DNA of 27,269 nt from positions 1 to 27,269 of the forward strand of contig MSJI02000020.1 in NCBI GenBank assembly GCA_001931905.2, given 5' to 3'. The stretch's first letter is position 1. Each line of letters opens with the position of its first letter. This DNA is from Cladosporium sp. IMV 00045 (lineage: Eukaryota > Ascomycota > Dothideomycetes > Cladosporiales > Cladosporiaceae). Position numbers and translations under genes: made by a program. A model generated the notes under the pieces. That model worked only from the letters and a program-made list of their open reading frames with translations. It did no database searches and had not been told where the DNA came from. Shown piece by piece: positions 9,107 through 17,836 of this stretch.

Positions 9107-9949
9107 ATGTCTATGAATTTCGGCCCCCAGCATCAACCGCCTCCGGGCCAGGGATACTACAGCGCGCAGCCCAATCCTCCAAAGCAACCAAGGCACGGAC
9201 GTCATGGATCACTGGACAGGTCGGTGTCACCTAGAGGCACTGAATACCAATACGACCCTTCCATTCCACCGACCAGCCGCGCACCGCCGCCTTCAGACCT
9301 CGAAGCGCAGAACGAGCTAGCGCCGTACGACGAAGAAAAGGCATATGCGGAGTGGAATCGCGCATACGGTCCAGAGCCATCCTGCATCCCTGCGCCCGCG
9401 CCTGTCCCGATGCCTAGACATGGCAGGCGGCACAGTCGCAGACCTCGACGCTATGAAGACGATGTGAAACCTTACGAAGACTCACTGTACGATATTCGAC
9501 CGAGAGTTCGACGCAGTAAGCGACGCGATAGCTTTCATTCTCAGCCTGAGGATAAGGAGAAACGCACGAAAGATCTGGCTCCTACGCTTATTGGCAGCGC
9601 GGCGGGCGCGCTCTTGGGTCACAAGCTCGTCAGCAAAGGTCCTTTGGGAGCTGTTGGTGGTGCGATCGCGGGCGCGGTTGGTGCGAATGCTGGAGAGCAT
9701 TTGGAAGGAAGGCAGCGCCGTTCCAAGCAGAGAGGGAGTGAGAGGCGGAGGAGGGAGGATGATGGGTATTACGATAGGCGAGACGACGATGATTTGAGGA
9801 GAAGCCACCCTCGTTCTCCTCTCTCTGAAGCCTCCAGGCGCGATGCACCGCCACGTCCTCGTCGCAGGTATTCCGAGCGTTCTGGCCGTGAGAGGTCAAG
9901 GTCGAAGAGATACGTCGATTCGAGCTCTGAAGGGTATGCGAGCGAATGA
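9107..9949 (+). CDS. Arginine-rich glycine-zipper (2TM-like) protein
   Basis: A single exon of 280 residues. Residues 1-65 are Pro/Gln-rich (HQPPPGQGYY). A middle part contains EKAYAEWNRAYG and several Arg/His-rich stretches. Residues about 163-200 form a glycine-zipper hairpin (LIGSAAGALLGHKL then GAVGGAIAGAVGANAGEH), the pattern of membrane-inserting glycine-zipper 2TM domains. The last 80 residues are almost entirely charged (RRRRED, DDDD, SERSGRERSRSKR) with RS dipeptides. It looks like a cytoplasmic or membrane-tethered scaffold with disordered arms. Similar Pro-rich, glycine-zipper proteins are common and unnamed in Pezizomycotina. ATG 9107 is preferred; a second ATG follows two codons later. 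No function is assigned. Confidence 0.75.
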   Translation: MSMNFGPQHQPPPGQGYYSAQPNPPKQPRHGRHGSLDRSVSPRGTEYQYDPSIPPTSRAPPPSDLEAQNELAPYDEEKAYAEWNRAYGPEPSCIPAPAPVPMPRHGRRHSRRPRRYEDDVKPYEDSLYDIRPRVRRSKRRDSFHSQPEDKEKRTKDLAPTLIGSAAGALLGHKLVSKGPLGAVGGAIAGAVGANAGEHLEGRQRRSKQRGSERRRREDDGYYDRRDDDDLRRSHPRSPLSEASRRDAPPRPRRRYSERSGRERSRSKRYVDSSSEGYASE

Positions 9950-10496
9950 TTGAATTTATGAAAGATGGTGGGCTGGAATCCACAAGTAATTATTGTGGGA
10001 ATGGCAGGGGGAGTCCCCTGCTGATGACGATTCAGACATGGATGTGGGGGCCGCTGTCGAGATAGTCGCTAAAAGTTGTAATTTACGTGTTCTCTCCAAC
10101 GTCAGCTTATTAGAAGCCGGTTTTGCCAACAGGATTGAGGTCCTGCGGCTGTGAGTGCCTGCAGCGTATCCTGACATTCCAATGGAATAGCACAAAGAGA
10201 CTTCGGCTAACGCCTGATACAGTCGATGGTGAAGTTCGATATGGATGGAGCCCCGTTGGAGCCACCAGAGCCAAACATCGGTAACGAAGCGGGGCGGACG
10301 AAGGGCTCCACTTGACCCTGGGGTTGTCGGGCCATGATATAAGACCAATTGCTTGACCGGCTGTCCAAGGTATCCCCATTGACTCTTCATTTCCCTAGAA
10401 TATAGCCTTGTGAGCCTCGATCCGTGTTCCACCTGGATTCCAGCTACGATGAACTGACCGAACCAGTGGTATAGTCTCCAGTACACGTCTGACAGA
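9950..10496. other. Intergenic region, no gene accepted
   Basis: About 550 bases between two plus-strand genes. A minus-strand open frame covers 9956-10537, but it starts at TTG, overlaps the start of the GFA gene and has no recognisable motif, so it is treated as chance. The GFA promoter should lie at the right end; no clear TATA box was found. Confidence 0.4.
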
Positions 10497-11006
10497 ATGA
10501 CCAAAGGAAGCTGTATTTGCGGTGACTGGACATACAAGTATGAGGGTGATGCGGTAGCAGTGGTTCGTCTCGATCCTTCAAAAAGGTGGGACCAGAAGTT
10601 AATTGATCACAGGCTGTCTGCCACTGCGTTCCGTGCAGGAAGACTGCCGGCACCAACGGCAGCGTCAACTCTCTGATTCCGGACGACAAGGTCAGTATCC
10701 CGGTCGAAAGTTATTCGAGTAAGTGGTCTGACTCTCCAGCAGTACCTCCAGCTATCCGGTACAGACAAGCTTTTCAAGCGAAAGGGCGACTCCGGAAAGG
10801 ACGTGACATACCACCAATGTGCGAGCTGCGGGACCATCATGTGGGTGGAAGTCGACGCGATGCCAGGGATTAAGATCGTGAAAACTGGCACGATTGATGA
10901 CGAGGATGTGCTCAAGAATGCAGCGCCTGCGCTTGAGATGTATTGCAAAGATAGGCCGAGCAGCATTGGGGAGCTCGTTGGCATTGAGCACAAGCTTGCG
11001 GCCTAA
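10497..11006 (+). CDS. GFA/CENP-V family zinc protein (glutathione-dependent formaldehyde-activating-like)
   Basis: Three exons, 10497-10562, 10613-10690 and 10743-11006, give 135 residues. Introns are 50 nt (GTTCGT...CACAG) and 52 nt (GTCAGT, CTGAC branch site, CAG), both phase 0. The fold binds zinc through three cysteine groups, all present: SCICG (C6, C8), VCHCVPCRK (C25, C27, C30) and CASCG (C74, C77). GFA proteins bind S-hydroxymethylglutathione or act as carbon-sulphur lyases; many fungal paralogues are uncharacterised, so the reaction is not certain. The second intron ends in tandem CAGCAG, so a form with one extra Gln (exon from 10740) is equally possible. The first intron was placed because it joins SCICG in frame to VCHC. 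Confidence 0.87.
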
Positions 11007-11435
11007 GGTGGTGATGTGTTGTGTTCCCAGTGTCAGTACGAATGAGAAAGACAATGCCACGATGAGAATCACCGTTCCCCAGCTTGTAATTTGAACGTAG
11101 TTCCCTACCACTTATGTCAATCAAATAGACCAGCTCTGAAGAGCCGAGTGAAGAAGTTGACTGAAGTAAATCTCAACCCCTTTAATAATAATGGTCTCGA
11201 CAACACAATGACCTTGATGGTAGCCTATCTTACACATACTACAAGTCAAAGTATTTCACGCTCGGAATAAGTCCAGACACAACAAGTTCGCTTGTGAAGC
11301 TGAGAAGAGAAAATGACGATTTACTGAGGATTTGTGGATACTTTGACGGCCCAGAGCGATGCAAAAGGAAAGGCTTTTAGTCTTACCTCGCGAAACAAAC
11401 CGACAGATATTAGAACCAAGGTAGATAGCAAAAGC
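11007..11435. other. Intergenic region between GFA gene and tRNA
   Basis: About 430 bases with the 3' flank of the GFA gene and the downstream side of the tRNA gene. It is somewhat AT-rich around 11160-11250. No coding or RNA feature was recognised. Confidence 0.4.
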
Positions 11436-11440
11436 AAAAA
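11436..11440 (-). terminator. RNA polymerase III terminator of tRNA-Gly
   Basis: Five consecutive T residues on the minus strand directly follow the tRNA discriminator base, the usual Pol III stop. A second T4 run lies a few bases further on. Confidence 0.8.
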
Positions 11441-11523
11441 TGCATCGGCCGGGAATCGAACCCGGGGCTAGCCGACATTCAAGGCGATGGCAACGGCTAA
11501 TTTTACCACTAAACCACCAATGC
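11441..11523 (-). tRNA. tRNA-Gly (anticodon GCC) with 12-nt intron
   Basis: The minus strand folds as a complete tRNA: the acceptor stem pairs GCATTGG with CCGATGC (one T-G pair), the discriminator is A, the D-arm holds the A box (TGGTTTAGTGG) and the T-arm contains GGTTCGATTCC (B box). The anticodon stem AGCCG pairs with CGGCT. The loop begins TTGCCA, placing anticodon GCC at 11491-11489. Twelve bases at 11487-11476, right after position 37, are the intron, the canonical eukaryotic nuclear position. Mature length is 71 nt, normal for tRNA-Gly. No CCA is encoded. A Pol III terminator follows and an AT-rich box lies upstream. Confidence 0.96.
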
Positions 11524-11546
11524 ATTAGATGATGCAGCTCCACGGT

Positions 11547-11560
11547 AAATATATTATATA
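11547..11560 (-). promoter_or_regulatory. TATA-like box between tRNA-Gly and PPR gene
   Basis: AAATATATTATATA lies 24-37 bases upstream of the tRNA 5' end (minus-strand reading) and about 110 bases before the PPR ATG (plus-strand reading). The position fits an upstream TATA element of a tRNA gene, as known from fission yeast, or a Pol II TATA box for the divergent gene. Which one uses it cannot be told. Confidence 0.4.
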
Positions 11561-11572
11561 GCTAATGTCACG

Positions 11573-11845
11573 ATGGCAATCATGCAATCCGGAGAAGGTT
11601 TGGAATTCGCAATTGCATGCGCGACAAGACTTGAGCGAATGCGCTCCGACGACTGCACGGCAGAAGAATGTCCAGACAGGCCGTCGACGAACTCTGGGCT
11701 TGCCTTTGCCCCAGTTGGAATGCGAGAACACTATCAAGAGCTCCCACAAGAATATCGCGCGCGGCAAGGACACCACAATGCCTCAATGCTCCCATCCGAC
11801 GAGCATACTCTGCTGCTCGAGCGTATAGCGAAGACCAGCCACTGA
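11573..11845 (+). other. Upstream open frame overlapping the PPR start
   Basis: An ATG-started 90-codon frame begins 95 bases before the PPR ATG and overlaps its first 178 bases in another register. A second ATG lies three codons in. It has no recognisable domain. It matters only if transcripts begin upstream of 11573, in which case it would reduce PPR translation. It may be chance. Confidence 0.3.
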
Positions 11846-13644
11846 GGCAGAGACGCCATGATGGTCGAACGAGACGCCCTGATACCGCCTACAGACCTAC
11901 CGACCCGGACATTGCGATCATGAAGAAGGCGCATTTCGCTGAGGGAAGGCCCAGATCAAATAAGCCTGTCGAGGAGCCAGATGTAGATTTGTCCACCCTG
12001 CAAATCAGCTCGCTCTATGCTAGGATGAAGGCCGCCGCTGCAAGGGGGGAGGTCTACCAAGTGCGCGAGATGGTCGAACATTTGATAAGAGACAGGAAGG
12101 AGAAGCCCAGCGTGGAGCACTACGATGCTTTGATCATGTCCAATGTCTCTGCCGACCCAGGCGCAGCATGGCGGGTGCACGGGTTGCTGGAAGAGATGCA
12201 GCACAATGGCATTCCACCTGATACTGCGACTTGTCATGCTGTTCTGAAAGTTGTGGCCGTTCATCCCGATCATCTGCTGCGAATGGACATTCTGGAATAC
12301 ATGCGGGCAAAGTGGATTGGGTTGAGCGAAGACGGCGAACATGATGTTGCGGCCGGTTTGCTGAGAGAGGGGCTGTTTGAACAAGCTCTGGACAGACTGG
12401 AGGGCATGGGCAGGAAGAACATGATCCCAAGAGGCTGGCTCCTGGACATGTTTGTCTATATGCTTTGCGAAGCTGGAGAAGTTGGGGAAGCATACAACAT
12501 CATGCACAACCGGCACCTCAATGGCGAGCTCAACGTGAGCCGTGTGCTGTGGCATTACTTCCTTGACAAGGCGAGTGCTGCCGATCATATGGACGCGACT
12601 TCAATGGCCTGGAAAACTCAAGTCAACCTGGGCTACCTCAACCCTAGTTCTGGCACATGCCTCAATGTTCTAACGACGGCATCCCGTGTCGGTGATGCAC
12701 ACCTCGCCACCGCCGTGTTCACACACCTCTCCAAGCGAGGGGAGCCTTTCACGCACATCCACTACCAGCTTCTTATTGACGCCTACCTCTCCGCTTCTCC
12801 TCCAGACCTGACCCGCGCTCTCAGCATCCTCACCTTAATGCCTGTTGAAAAACTTCAACCCACTGCCTGGCAAACGAGGTTGTTCTATGAATATCTTCGC
12901 CGCTCTCCCGACCTTCTGCACGAGGCTTTTGCTCATCTCCGCTCACTGCACGACGAAGGCCGTACCATTCCAATTGCGGCCCTGAACGTACTGATCGAGT
13001 CATGGATCTCACGGAAGAACTTATCCGAGGCGCTCAAGATCTACAAGCAAATCCACACTTTCTCACCGCAGACCTCTGGCTCGCCACAAGCAGCTCTCGC
13101 CAATGTCGATACATTCAACTTGCTCCTGAAGGGCTGTCGCACCGCCAAGCCCGCCGACGATGCGCAGGCTTCCTTCCTGATCGCCGAGTTGTTGTCGTTG
13201 CGCGTAAAGCCGAACAGGCTGACTTACGACCGTCTGATTCTTGTTTTCGTCTCGGCAGCGGAGCACCATCTCCAACAAGCCACGAAATCTTCGCTCGCTG
13301 GCGATGAGGATGCGGCGGCGAAGAACGAGGCTCGCGCTAGAACGCTTCTCGACTGGGGCTTCCGGCACTTTATGGACATGCAGCCGCTCAAGTGGATGCC
13401 GCGATTCGGCACGATTGAGCAGCTGACGAAGCACCTGGCTTTGGTGCGGGACGGCCGGTGCTGGGATGTGCTGCAGAAGGCGCAGGACGTGGGAGAGGCG
13501 AGGATCGAAGGATGGGATGCGAAGGAGAAGTGGGCCAGACTCAATGTTGAGGAGGCTTGGGATTCTGCTGCTCACAAGGCAGGGGAAAGTGATGGATTGG
13601 GACTCAAGTATGATGAATTGGGAGGTGTGGTTGCTCAGGGGTAA
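11668..13644 (+). CDS. Mitochondrial pentatricopeptide-repeat (PPR) protein
   Basis: A single exon of 658 residues. The N-terminus is Arg/Ser/Ala-rich and almost free of acidic residues after position 8 (RTLSRAPTRISRAAR, RRAYSAARAYS), a typical mitochondrial targeting sequence. Helical repeats of about 35 residues follow, for example around residues 155-190 (HYDALIMSNVS...VHGLLEEMQHNGIPPD), 375-405 (HYQLLIDAYLSAS...ALSILTLMPVEKLQP) and 445-545 (ALNVLIESWISRKNLSEALKIYKQI; TFNLLLKGCRTAK...IAELLSLRVKPNRLTYDRLI). The VKPNRLTYD-type turn is diagnostic of PPR motifs. Such proteins bind organellar RNA and control processing, stability or translation of mitochondrial transcripts; the target is unknown. 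ATG 11668 is supported by the targeting peptide. Confidence 0.88.
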   Translation: MSRQAVDELWACLCPSWNARTLSRAPTRISRAARTPQCLNAPIRRAYSAARAYSEDQPLRQRRHDGRTRRPDTAYRPTDPDIAIMKKAHFAEGRPRSNKPVEEPDVDLSTLQISSLYARMKAAAARGEVYQVREMVEHLIRDRKEKPSVEHYDALIMSNVSADPGAAWRVHGLLEEMQHNGIPPDTATCHAVLKVVAVHPDHLLRMDILEYMRAKWIGLSEDGEHDVAAGLLREGLFEQALDRLEGMGRKNMIPRGWLLDMFVYMLCEAGEVGEAYNIMHNRHLNGELNVSRVLWHYFLDKASAADHMDATSMAWKTQVNLGYLNPSSGTCLNVLTTASRVGDAHLATAVFTHLSKRGEPFTHIHYQLLIDAYLSASPPDLTRALSILTLMPVEKLQPTAWQTRLFYEYLRRSPDLLHEAFAHLRSLHDEGRTIPIAALNVLIESWISRKNLSEALKIYKQIHTFSPQTSGSPQAALANVDTFNLLLKGCRTAKPADDAQASFLIAELLSLRVKPNRLTYDRLILVFVSAAEHHLQQATKSSLAGDEDAAAKNEARARTLLDWGFRHFMDMQPLKWMPRFGTIEQLTKHLALVRDGRCWDVLQKAQDVGEARIEGWDAKEKWARLNVEEAWDSAAHKAGESDGLGLKYDELGGVVAQG

Positions 13645-13813
13645 GATTGGCGTGTCTTCGCACATTGACTACTGGAGGAAAGGCTGTAGATAGATCCAAA
13701 ACTTTGTATGACTACCTTAGACTTTGTAGTATATGTAACCTTAGCCTGCAGACAGCTTGTACGATACTATACTGGAATACATAACACATGAACTACAAAA
13801 CTATATTGACCAA

Positions 13814-14797
13814 TTACATCCCCATGTCAAACAGCAAGAACTCCGCCGCCTTATCACCAACACTCTCAACCTCAATCTTTCCTGGTCCAGTCGCACCCGT
13901 CACGAAGGCACCATCTCCCTCTCCCAACTCCACATCGCCAATCTTGACCTTCGCACCGCCACTCTTCGGCTGCGTCTTCTCACTCATCACAACGTGAAGA
14001 TAAATCTTCCTCTGCCCCTCTTTGACAATCTCATGCGTGACACTCTTGCCCGGGCTCAGGATGCTCGCACTCATGCTCAAATCAGCATGCATCGGGATCG
14101 GCTCGGCCTCCTCATCCTTGCCCGAGTGGCGATCAACCGACTCCATGATCCTCACCAACCGATCCGCCTTCATCTCATCCGTGAACTTGCGCGTCTTATA
14201 CGAAGGCGTCAGGCGGCTCTTGTTCGGCTTCGCCCAGATTTGCAGGAAGTGCACGTCCTCGTCTTTGTTGCGGTTGTACTCCGAGTGACGGATTCCCGTG
14301 CCTGCGGATGTGAATTGCACTTCGCCGCGGCGCAGCTTCTCCAGGTTTCCCATGCTGTCTTTGTGCTCCAGCTCGCCTTGCACGATGTACGACCAGATCA
14401 GGAACTCGGCGTGGCTGTGCGTGCCGAAGCCTGTGCCGCGCTGCACGCGGTCTTCGTTGATGACGCGCAATGGGCCGAAGTCTTCGAAGGATGGGTCGTA
14501 GTAGCTCGCGAAGCTGAATGTGTGGAACGTGTACAGCCAGGAATGGTCTGCGTGCCCGCGTGCGTTCCACGGGCGTTTTGTGATTTTGAGGTTTGGAGCG
14601 GTAGCCATTGTGCGGTGTGTAGCTTGGGTGAGTTGTGCGGTTTGTGCCTTTGGGAGCTGCCTGAGAAAGGCGTTCTTGATGGGGTTGTAGAATGCCAGAA
14701 TGACTGCTGCTATTGCCACCAAAGTTGCTAGGACTTTGAATGTGTTGCTTGATGTGTGGGCGTTGCTAACGATAGGTTGTTGCGATTTTAAAGACAT
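13814..14797 (-). CDS. Pirin-family cupin with N-terminal membrane anchor
   Basis: A single exon of 327 residues. Residues about 22-40 (VLATLVAIAAVILAFYNPI) form one hydrophobic helix followed by basic residues. The pirin bicupin fold starts near residue 70 (KITKRPW). The metal site is complete: H127 and H129 in GFGTHSHAEF, H171 and E173 in GIRHSEY, matching His56, His58, His101 and Glu103 of human pirin. Pirins are Fe(II) cupins; some act as quercetin 2,3-dioxygenases, others as nuclear cofactors. Met64 (ATG at 14608) opens MATAPNLKI, the usual pirin start, so a soluble short form from leaky scanning or an alternative transcript start is possible. It is convergent with the PPR gene (169-base gap) and divergent from the methyltransferase-like gene. 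Confidence 0.9.
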   Translation of the reverse strand: MSLKSQQPIVSNAHTSSNTFKVLATLVAIAAVILAFYNPIKNAFLRQLPKAQTAQLTQATHRTMATAPNLKITKRPWNARGHADHSWLYTFHTFSFASYYDPSFEDFGPLRVINEDRVQRGTGFGTHSHAEFLIWSYIVQGELEHKDSMGNLEKLRRGEVQFTSAGTGIRHSEYNRNKDEDVHFLQIWAKPNKSRLTPSYKTRKFTDEMKADRLVRIMESVDRHSGKDEEAEPIPMHADLSMSASILSPGKSVTHEIVKEGQRKIYLHVVMSEKTQPKSGGAKVKIGDVELGEGDGAFVTGATGPGKIEVESVGDKAAEFLLFDMGM

Positions 14798-15077
14798 GGA
14801 AGGCGGATGAGAAGAGGAGAGAAAGTGTACTTATACCACGGTATCTTACTTGCTCGACCCTTCTAGCGTGTACTCGGAGACGGGCCAGAGGACTGTCATG
14901 TCTACTGTCGTGCTTAGACAGCGCGGCATTGGAAGTCGGAATGAACTCAGCAATTAGCCATCATTTTTTTAGTCAGCGTGTCTGGAGGTCAAGTGGGGAG
15001 AGAGCTTTGGCTTCGTCGTTGACGTCGTCGGCTTGTCAACGCTCGAAGAACCAACAACCAGTGAGATACTTGGCGAC

Positions 15078-16305
15078 ATGTCTGAAATCCCCCAACGAGT
15101 CGAGACGCAAGGCTCTACGACCTTTGATCCAGAGAAATTCTTCGACGCCTGGGCCAAGGAGGAGATTACGCCGCCCTACGACAATGACTTCAGGAAGTTC
15201 ATCATCCGTGCTTTTGGGCTGAAGCAGGATGACAAGTTCGTGTACCGCGCGATAGCGGAAGTGACACTGCTTCAAGCGCAGACATATCTTGAATTTGGCG
15301 GACAGAATGGTTTGCACAAGTGGTATGTCGACAGCAAAGGCAATGAGGTAAGCCCAAAGCTATCACAACCCACGCGCGAGACCGCAGCTCTTATACAGAA
15401 GAACAGACCTGAGACCGTGACGAATAGAGACCACCACCACCCGCCATCGACATCGCCGCTTACAACGATGTCTTCCGCCCGACCACAAACACCGCAAACG
15501 CCCTGAAAGCGCTCGGCTCGAACGCCAAGAAAGATACCATTCGCATGGACGTCGCGAAACACCTGCAGTCACTGTACCAGCCGCCAGCACCCGAGAGCAA
15601 GATCACCGTGTCGAAGAACAAAAGCCACGTCAACCCGTACTTCGACGTACTGGCATGGTCGAATCAGAACCTCGAATGGGCGGGTCCCGAAGCTACGACT
15701 GAGAAGATCAGGATTTCGCACGCGCTGCTTCCGGTGTTATACCATCACTTCAGCTGCGTCTGCCCTAGTTATGAATCTTTGGAGATTCTGCGACAAGTCG
15801 CAAAGGGTCGGCCGATCGTTGATGTCGGTTCAGGGAATGGATACTGGACGTACATGCTTCGCAGGATGAAGGACGGAAAGAAGAATCTTGACGTCGTACC
15901 TGTCGACAACGGCCTGAGCGACTGGCGGACTCTGTGGGTTCCTGATACCGTCGAGATGGATAGCGTGGAGTGGCTGAAGAAACACGACAACGGCAAGGGT
16001 CATGTGCTGCTGCTGGTGTATCCGCAGGTCAGCCATGATTTCACAGCGAAGACGATCCAGGCGTATCGTGAGTCGGCCCTTTTCTTTGTTTTCGAATAGT
16101 AGAGCTGACTTATAGCCCAGATGGTTCTACGATTGTCATCGCCGGCTCTCAGAACGGCAATGGATACACTGCCTTTGCTAAGGAGCTTCTCGTCGACTGG
16201 TTCGCCAGGGAGATGGCGGACTGGGAGAAGATTTGTCAGGTACCTCTGCCTAGCTTTGCTGGCAAGGATGAGGCTTTGTTTGTTTATGAGAAGAAGACGA
16301 CATGA
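15078..16305 (+). CDS. Rossmann-fold methyltransferase-like protein
   Basis: Three exons, 15078-15347, 15428-16067 and 16121-16305, encode 364 residues. Introns are 80 nt (GTAAGC...AATAG, phase 0) and 53 nt (GTGAGT, GCTGAC branch site, CCCAG, phase 1). A glycine-rich loop with a preceding acidic strand, PIVDVGSGNGYWTYML, lies at about residues 219-234 and matches SAM-binding motif I. An aspartate-containing strand (VVPVDNG) follows about 25 residues later at the motif II position. Further strands are VLLLVYPQ and, across the last intron, STIVIAGSQNGNGYTAF. The family is widespread in Ascomycota and usually annotated as hypothetical; the methyl acceptor is unknown. The first in-frame ATG is 15078. 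Exon joins were chosen because alternatives hit stops. SAM binding is inference from the loop. Confidence 0.82.
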
Positions 16306-16356
16306 TATTATGAATGGGATAATGTAACGGCAACTGATACAAGACAATTTGTGTGA

Positions 16357-17836
16357 TTAAAATAAGCAGTTTTTTCCCTTGCTGACTACGCCTTCGTGGT
16401 ATTTTTGTAGTAGTTGTCGCCCAAACGCCTCACGGTTTTCAGGCACTCTTAGTACCTCCATGTGCTCTAGTCGACTAATGAGCATGCTTCGCAATGGGAT
16501 GGACTTATCGGAGAACGCGTCGTGGAGCGGGTTGGTTCTGCTCCGTTCTCACTGCCCTACCATTCCATCAGACAGATCCCACAATGTTCGTCGCTTGAAA
16601 GGTTGAACTTGATCTCTCGTCAAAGTTTCCGCTGTCAATGACCTCGGCAAACCCGGAAGCTCAGTTTATCAGGTTCGGTGTCCTTGGTTGAGGGTATTTG
16701 AGTTCCTTCACGTTGAAATAGTGGAGGATCCTGTTGATATCCCCTGGAACAACATCAGAGACGGTGAAACCAGCTTCCCGATCCGAAGGCTCTGCCAGAG
16801 GCCGACTGGCAGAGGGAGGGACGTTTGCGTCATCCGCAGCTTGTCCTCGATCCCACTTGTCCCGATAGTCAGCGTAGTCGTACGTGGCAGCCTCGATCAA
16901 GACGCTGCCTTTGATGGACTTCATATATCGACCAGTCGCTGCTTTGGAAAGGCTGCGGTTGAACGGGACCCGACTGTCGGTCGCCCAATCTGCGATGTAG
17001 TACGCCGCGACCTCGCGCCAGGGCTTGGTGGCAGACTCGGGCGCCGGAACGAATTCACGGTCGAACTTGATCGTCCTGCGGATGTTGAGACGCTCGGCGG
17101 ACATCAACCGCTTCAGTTCTTCGATGTTGGCCTTGCCGTCAGCCCTGCGCAGCACCCACTCCAGGCGCGGCTCATCTTGGTCTGCTGGGAAGAGAATGTA
17201 GAGGCGGTGGTTCGTCATTGGGCGGGGAGGGAGGTCGGCGAAATCCTCGCATAGGAGTCGATGGCCACTAGATGTCTGTTAGTGAGCGGTACAGTATGAC
17301 GCTGGCCACCAGACTTACCTGGAAAGCTCCTTTGCGAAGCAGTCTTTGGAGCAATACATTGCACCCTGGCAAGCGCTGCATCCGAAGGTGTCATCCGAAT
17401 CCTCCAGCTTCTGAAATCGCGTACGGCAGCCTGCGCCCTGGCACACGCTTATGCTGCGCTGAACCATCTTCTTCCACTGGCAAGCGTCACGGTGATCCAT
17501 GCTGTCAATGATGTCAGTTTTTGATCGACCATGCTTGGTACAACAGGACAATCACATACAAGTCAACAGCCTCACACTCATCGCTACAGTATGAAACCTC
17601 TTCGCACAGCTCACAGGCCACGCCGTAGGCGGGTCTGGTGCAAACGACGCACTTGTCTGGCGAGTTTTGGACGTCTTCTTCATCGATGGTGTTGGAGCCT
17701 GCGCCGTTTGGAGGTGACCAATTTCTCGGTTTGGGACGTCCCAATCGGTGAGCATGGATGACTCGGAGGGAGATGCGCACGACCTCTCTGCATATACCGA
17801 GCCCCCGTCCGAGTCGAACTCTCTGTTGGACCTCAT
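16357..17836 (-). pseudogene. Double MYND-type zinc-finger protein gene, apparently disrupted
   Basis: Two zinc-binding blocks are clear. The first, CVVCTRPAYGVACELC then YCSDEC (17656-17560), is completed across a 58-nt intron (17502-17559) by DHRDAC. The second, CQGAGC, GCSACQGAMYCSKDC (17501-17319), is completed across a 51-nt intron (17268-17318) by GHRLLC. Both match MYND spacing. The exon 17267-16661 follows (YILFPADQDEPRLEWVLRR) and stops at 16661. Directly downstream, one register over, protein-like sequence continues to a stop at 16357 (TELPGLPRSLTAETLTRDQV; NPLHDAFSDK; MLISRLEHMEVLRVPENREA), broken once by TGA at 16551-16549. At the 5' end, the frame from ATG 17836 does not match the first MYND block unless a weak 62-nt intron (17657-17718) is assumed. 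A shorter intact protein ending at 16661 remains possible. MYND proteins mediate protein contacts; the role here is unknown. Confidence 0.6.

Noticed and set aside
9956..10537. Minus-strand 193-codon frame
   Set aside because: Starts at TTG, overlaps the first exon of the GFA gene and shows no recognisable motif.
13757..14731. Plus-strand 324-codon frame opposite pirin
   Set aside because: Starts at TTG, and the minus strand has complete pirin metal-binding motifs; this is the antisense shadow.
15033..15077. Extension of the methyltransferase-like gene to 15033
   Set aside because: The extension starts at TTG; the first ATG in frame is 15078.
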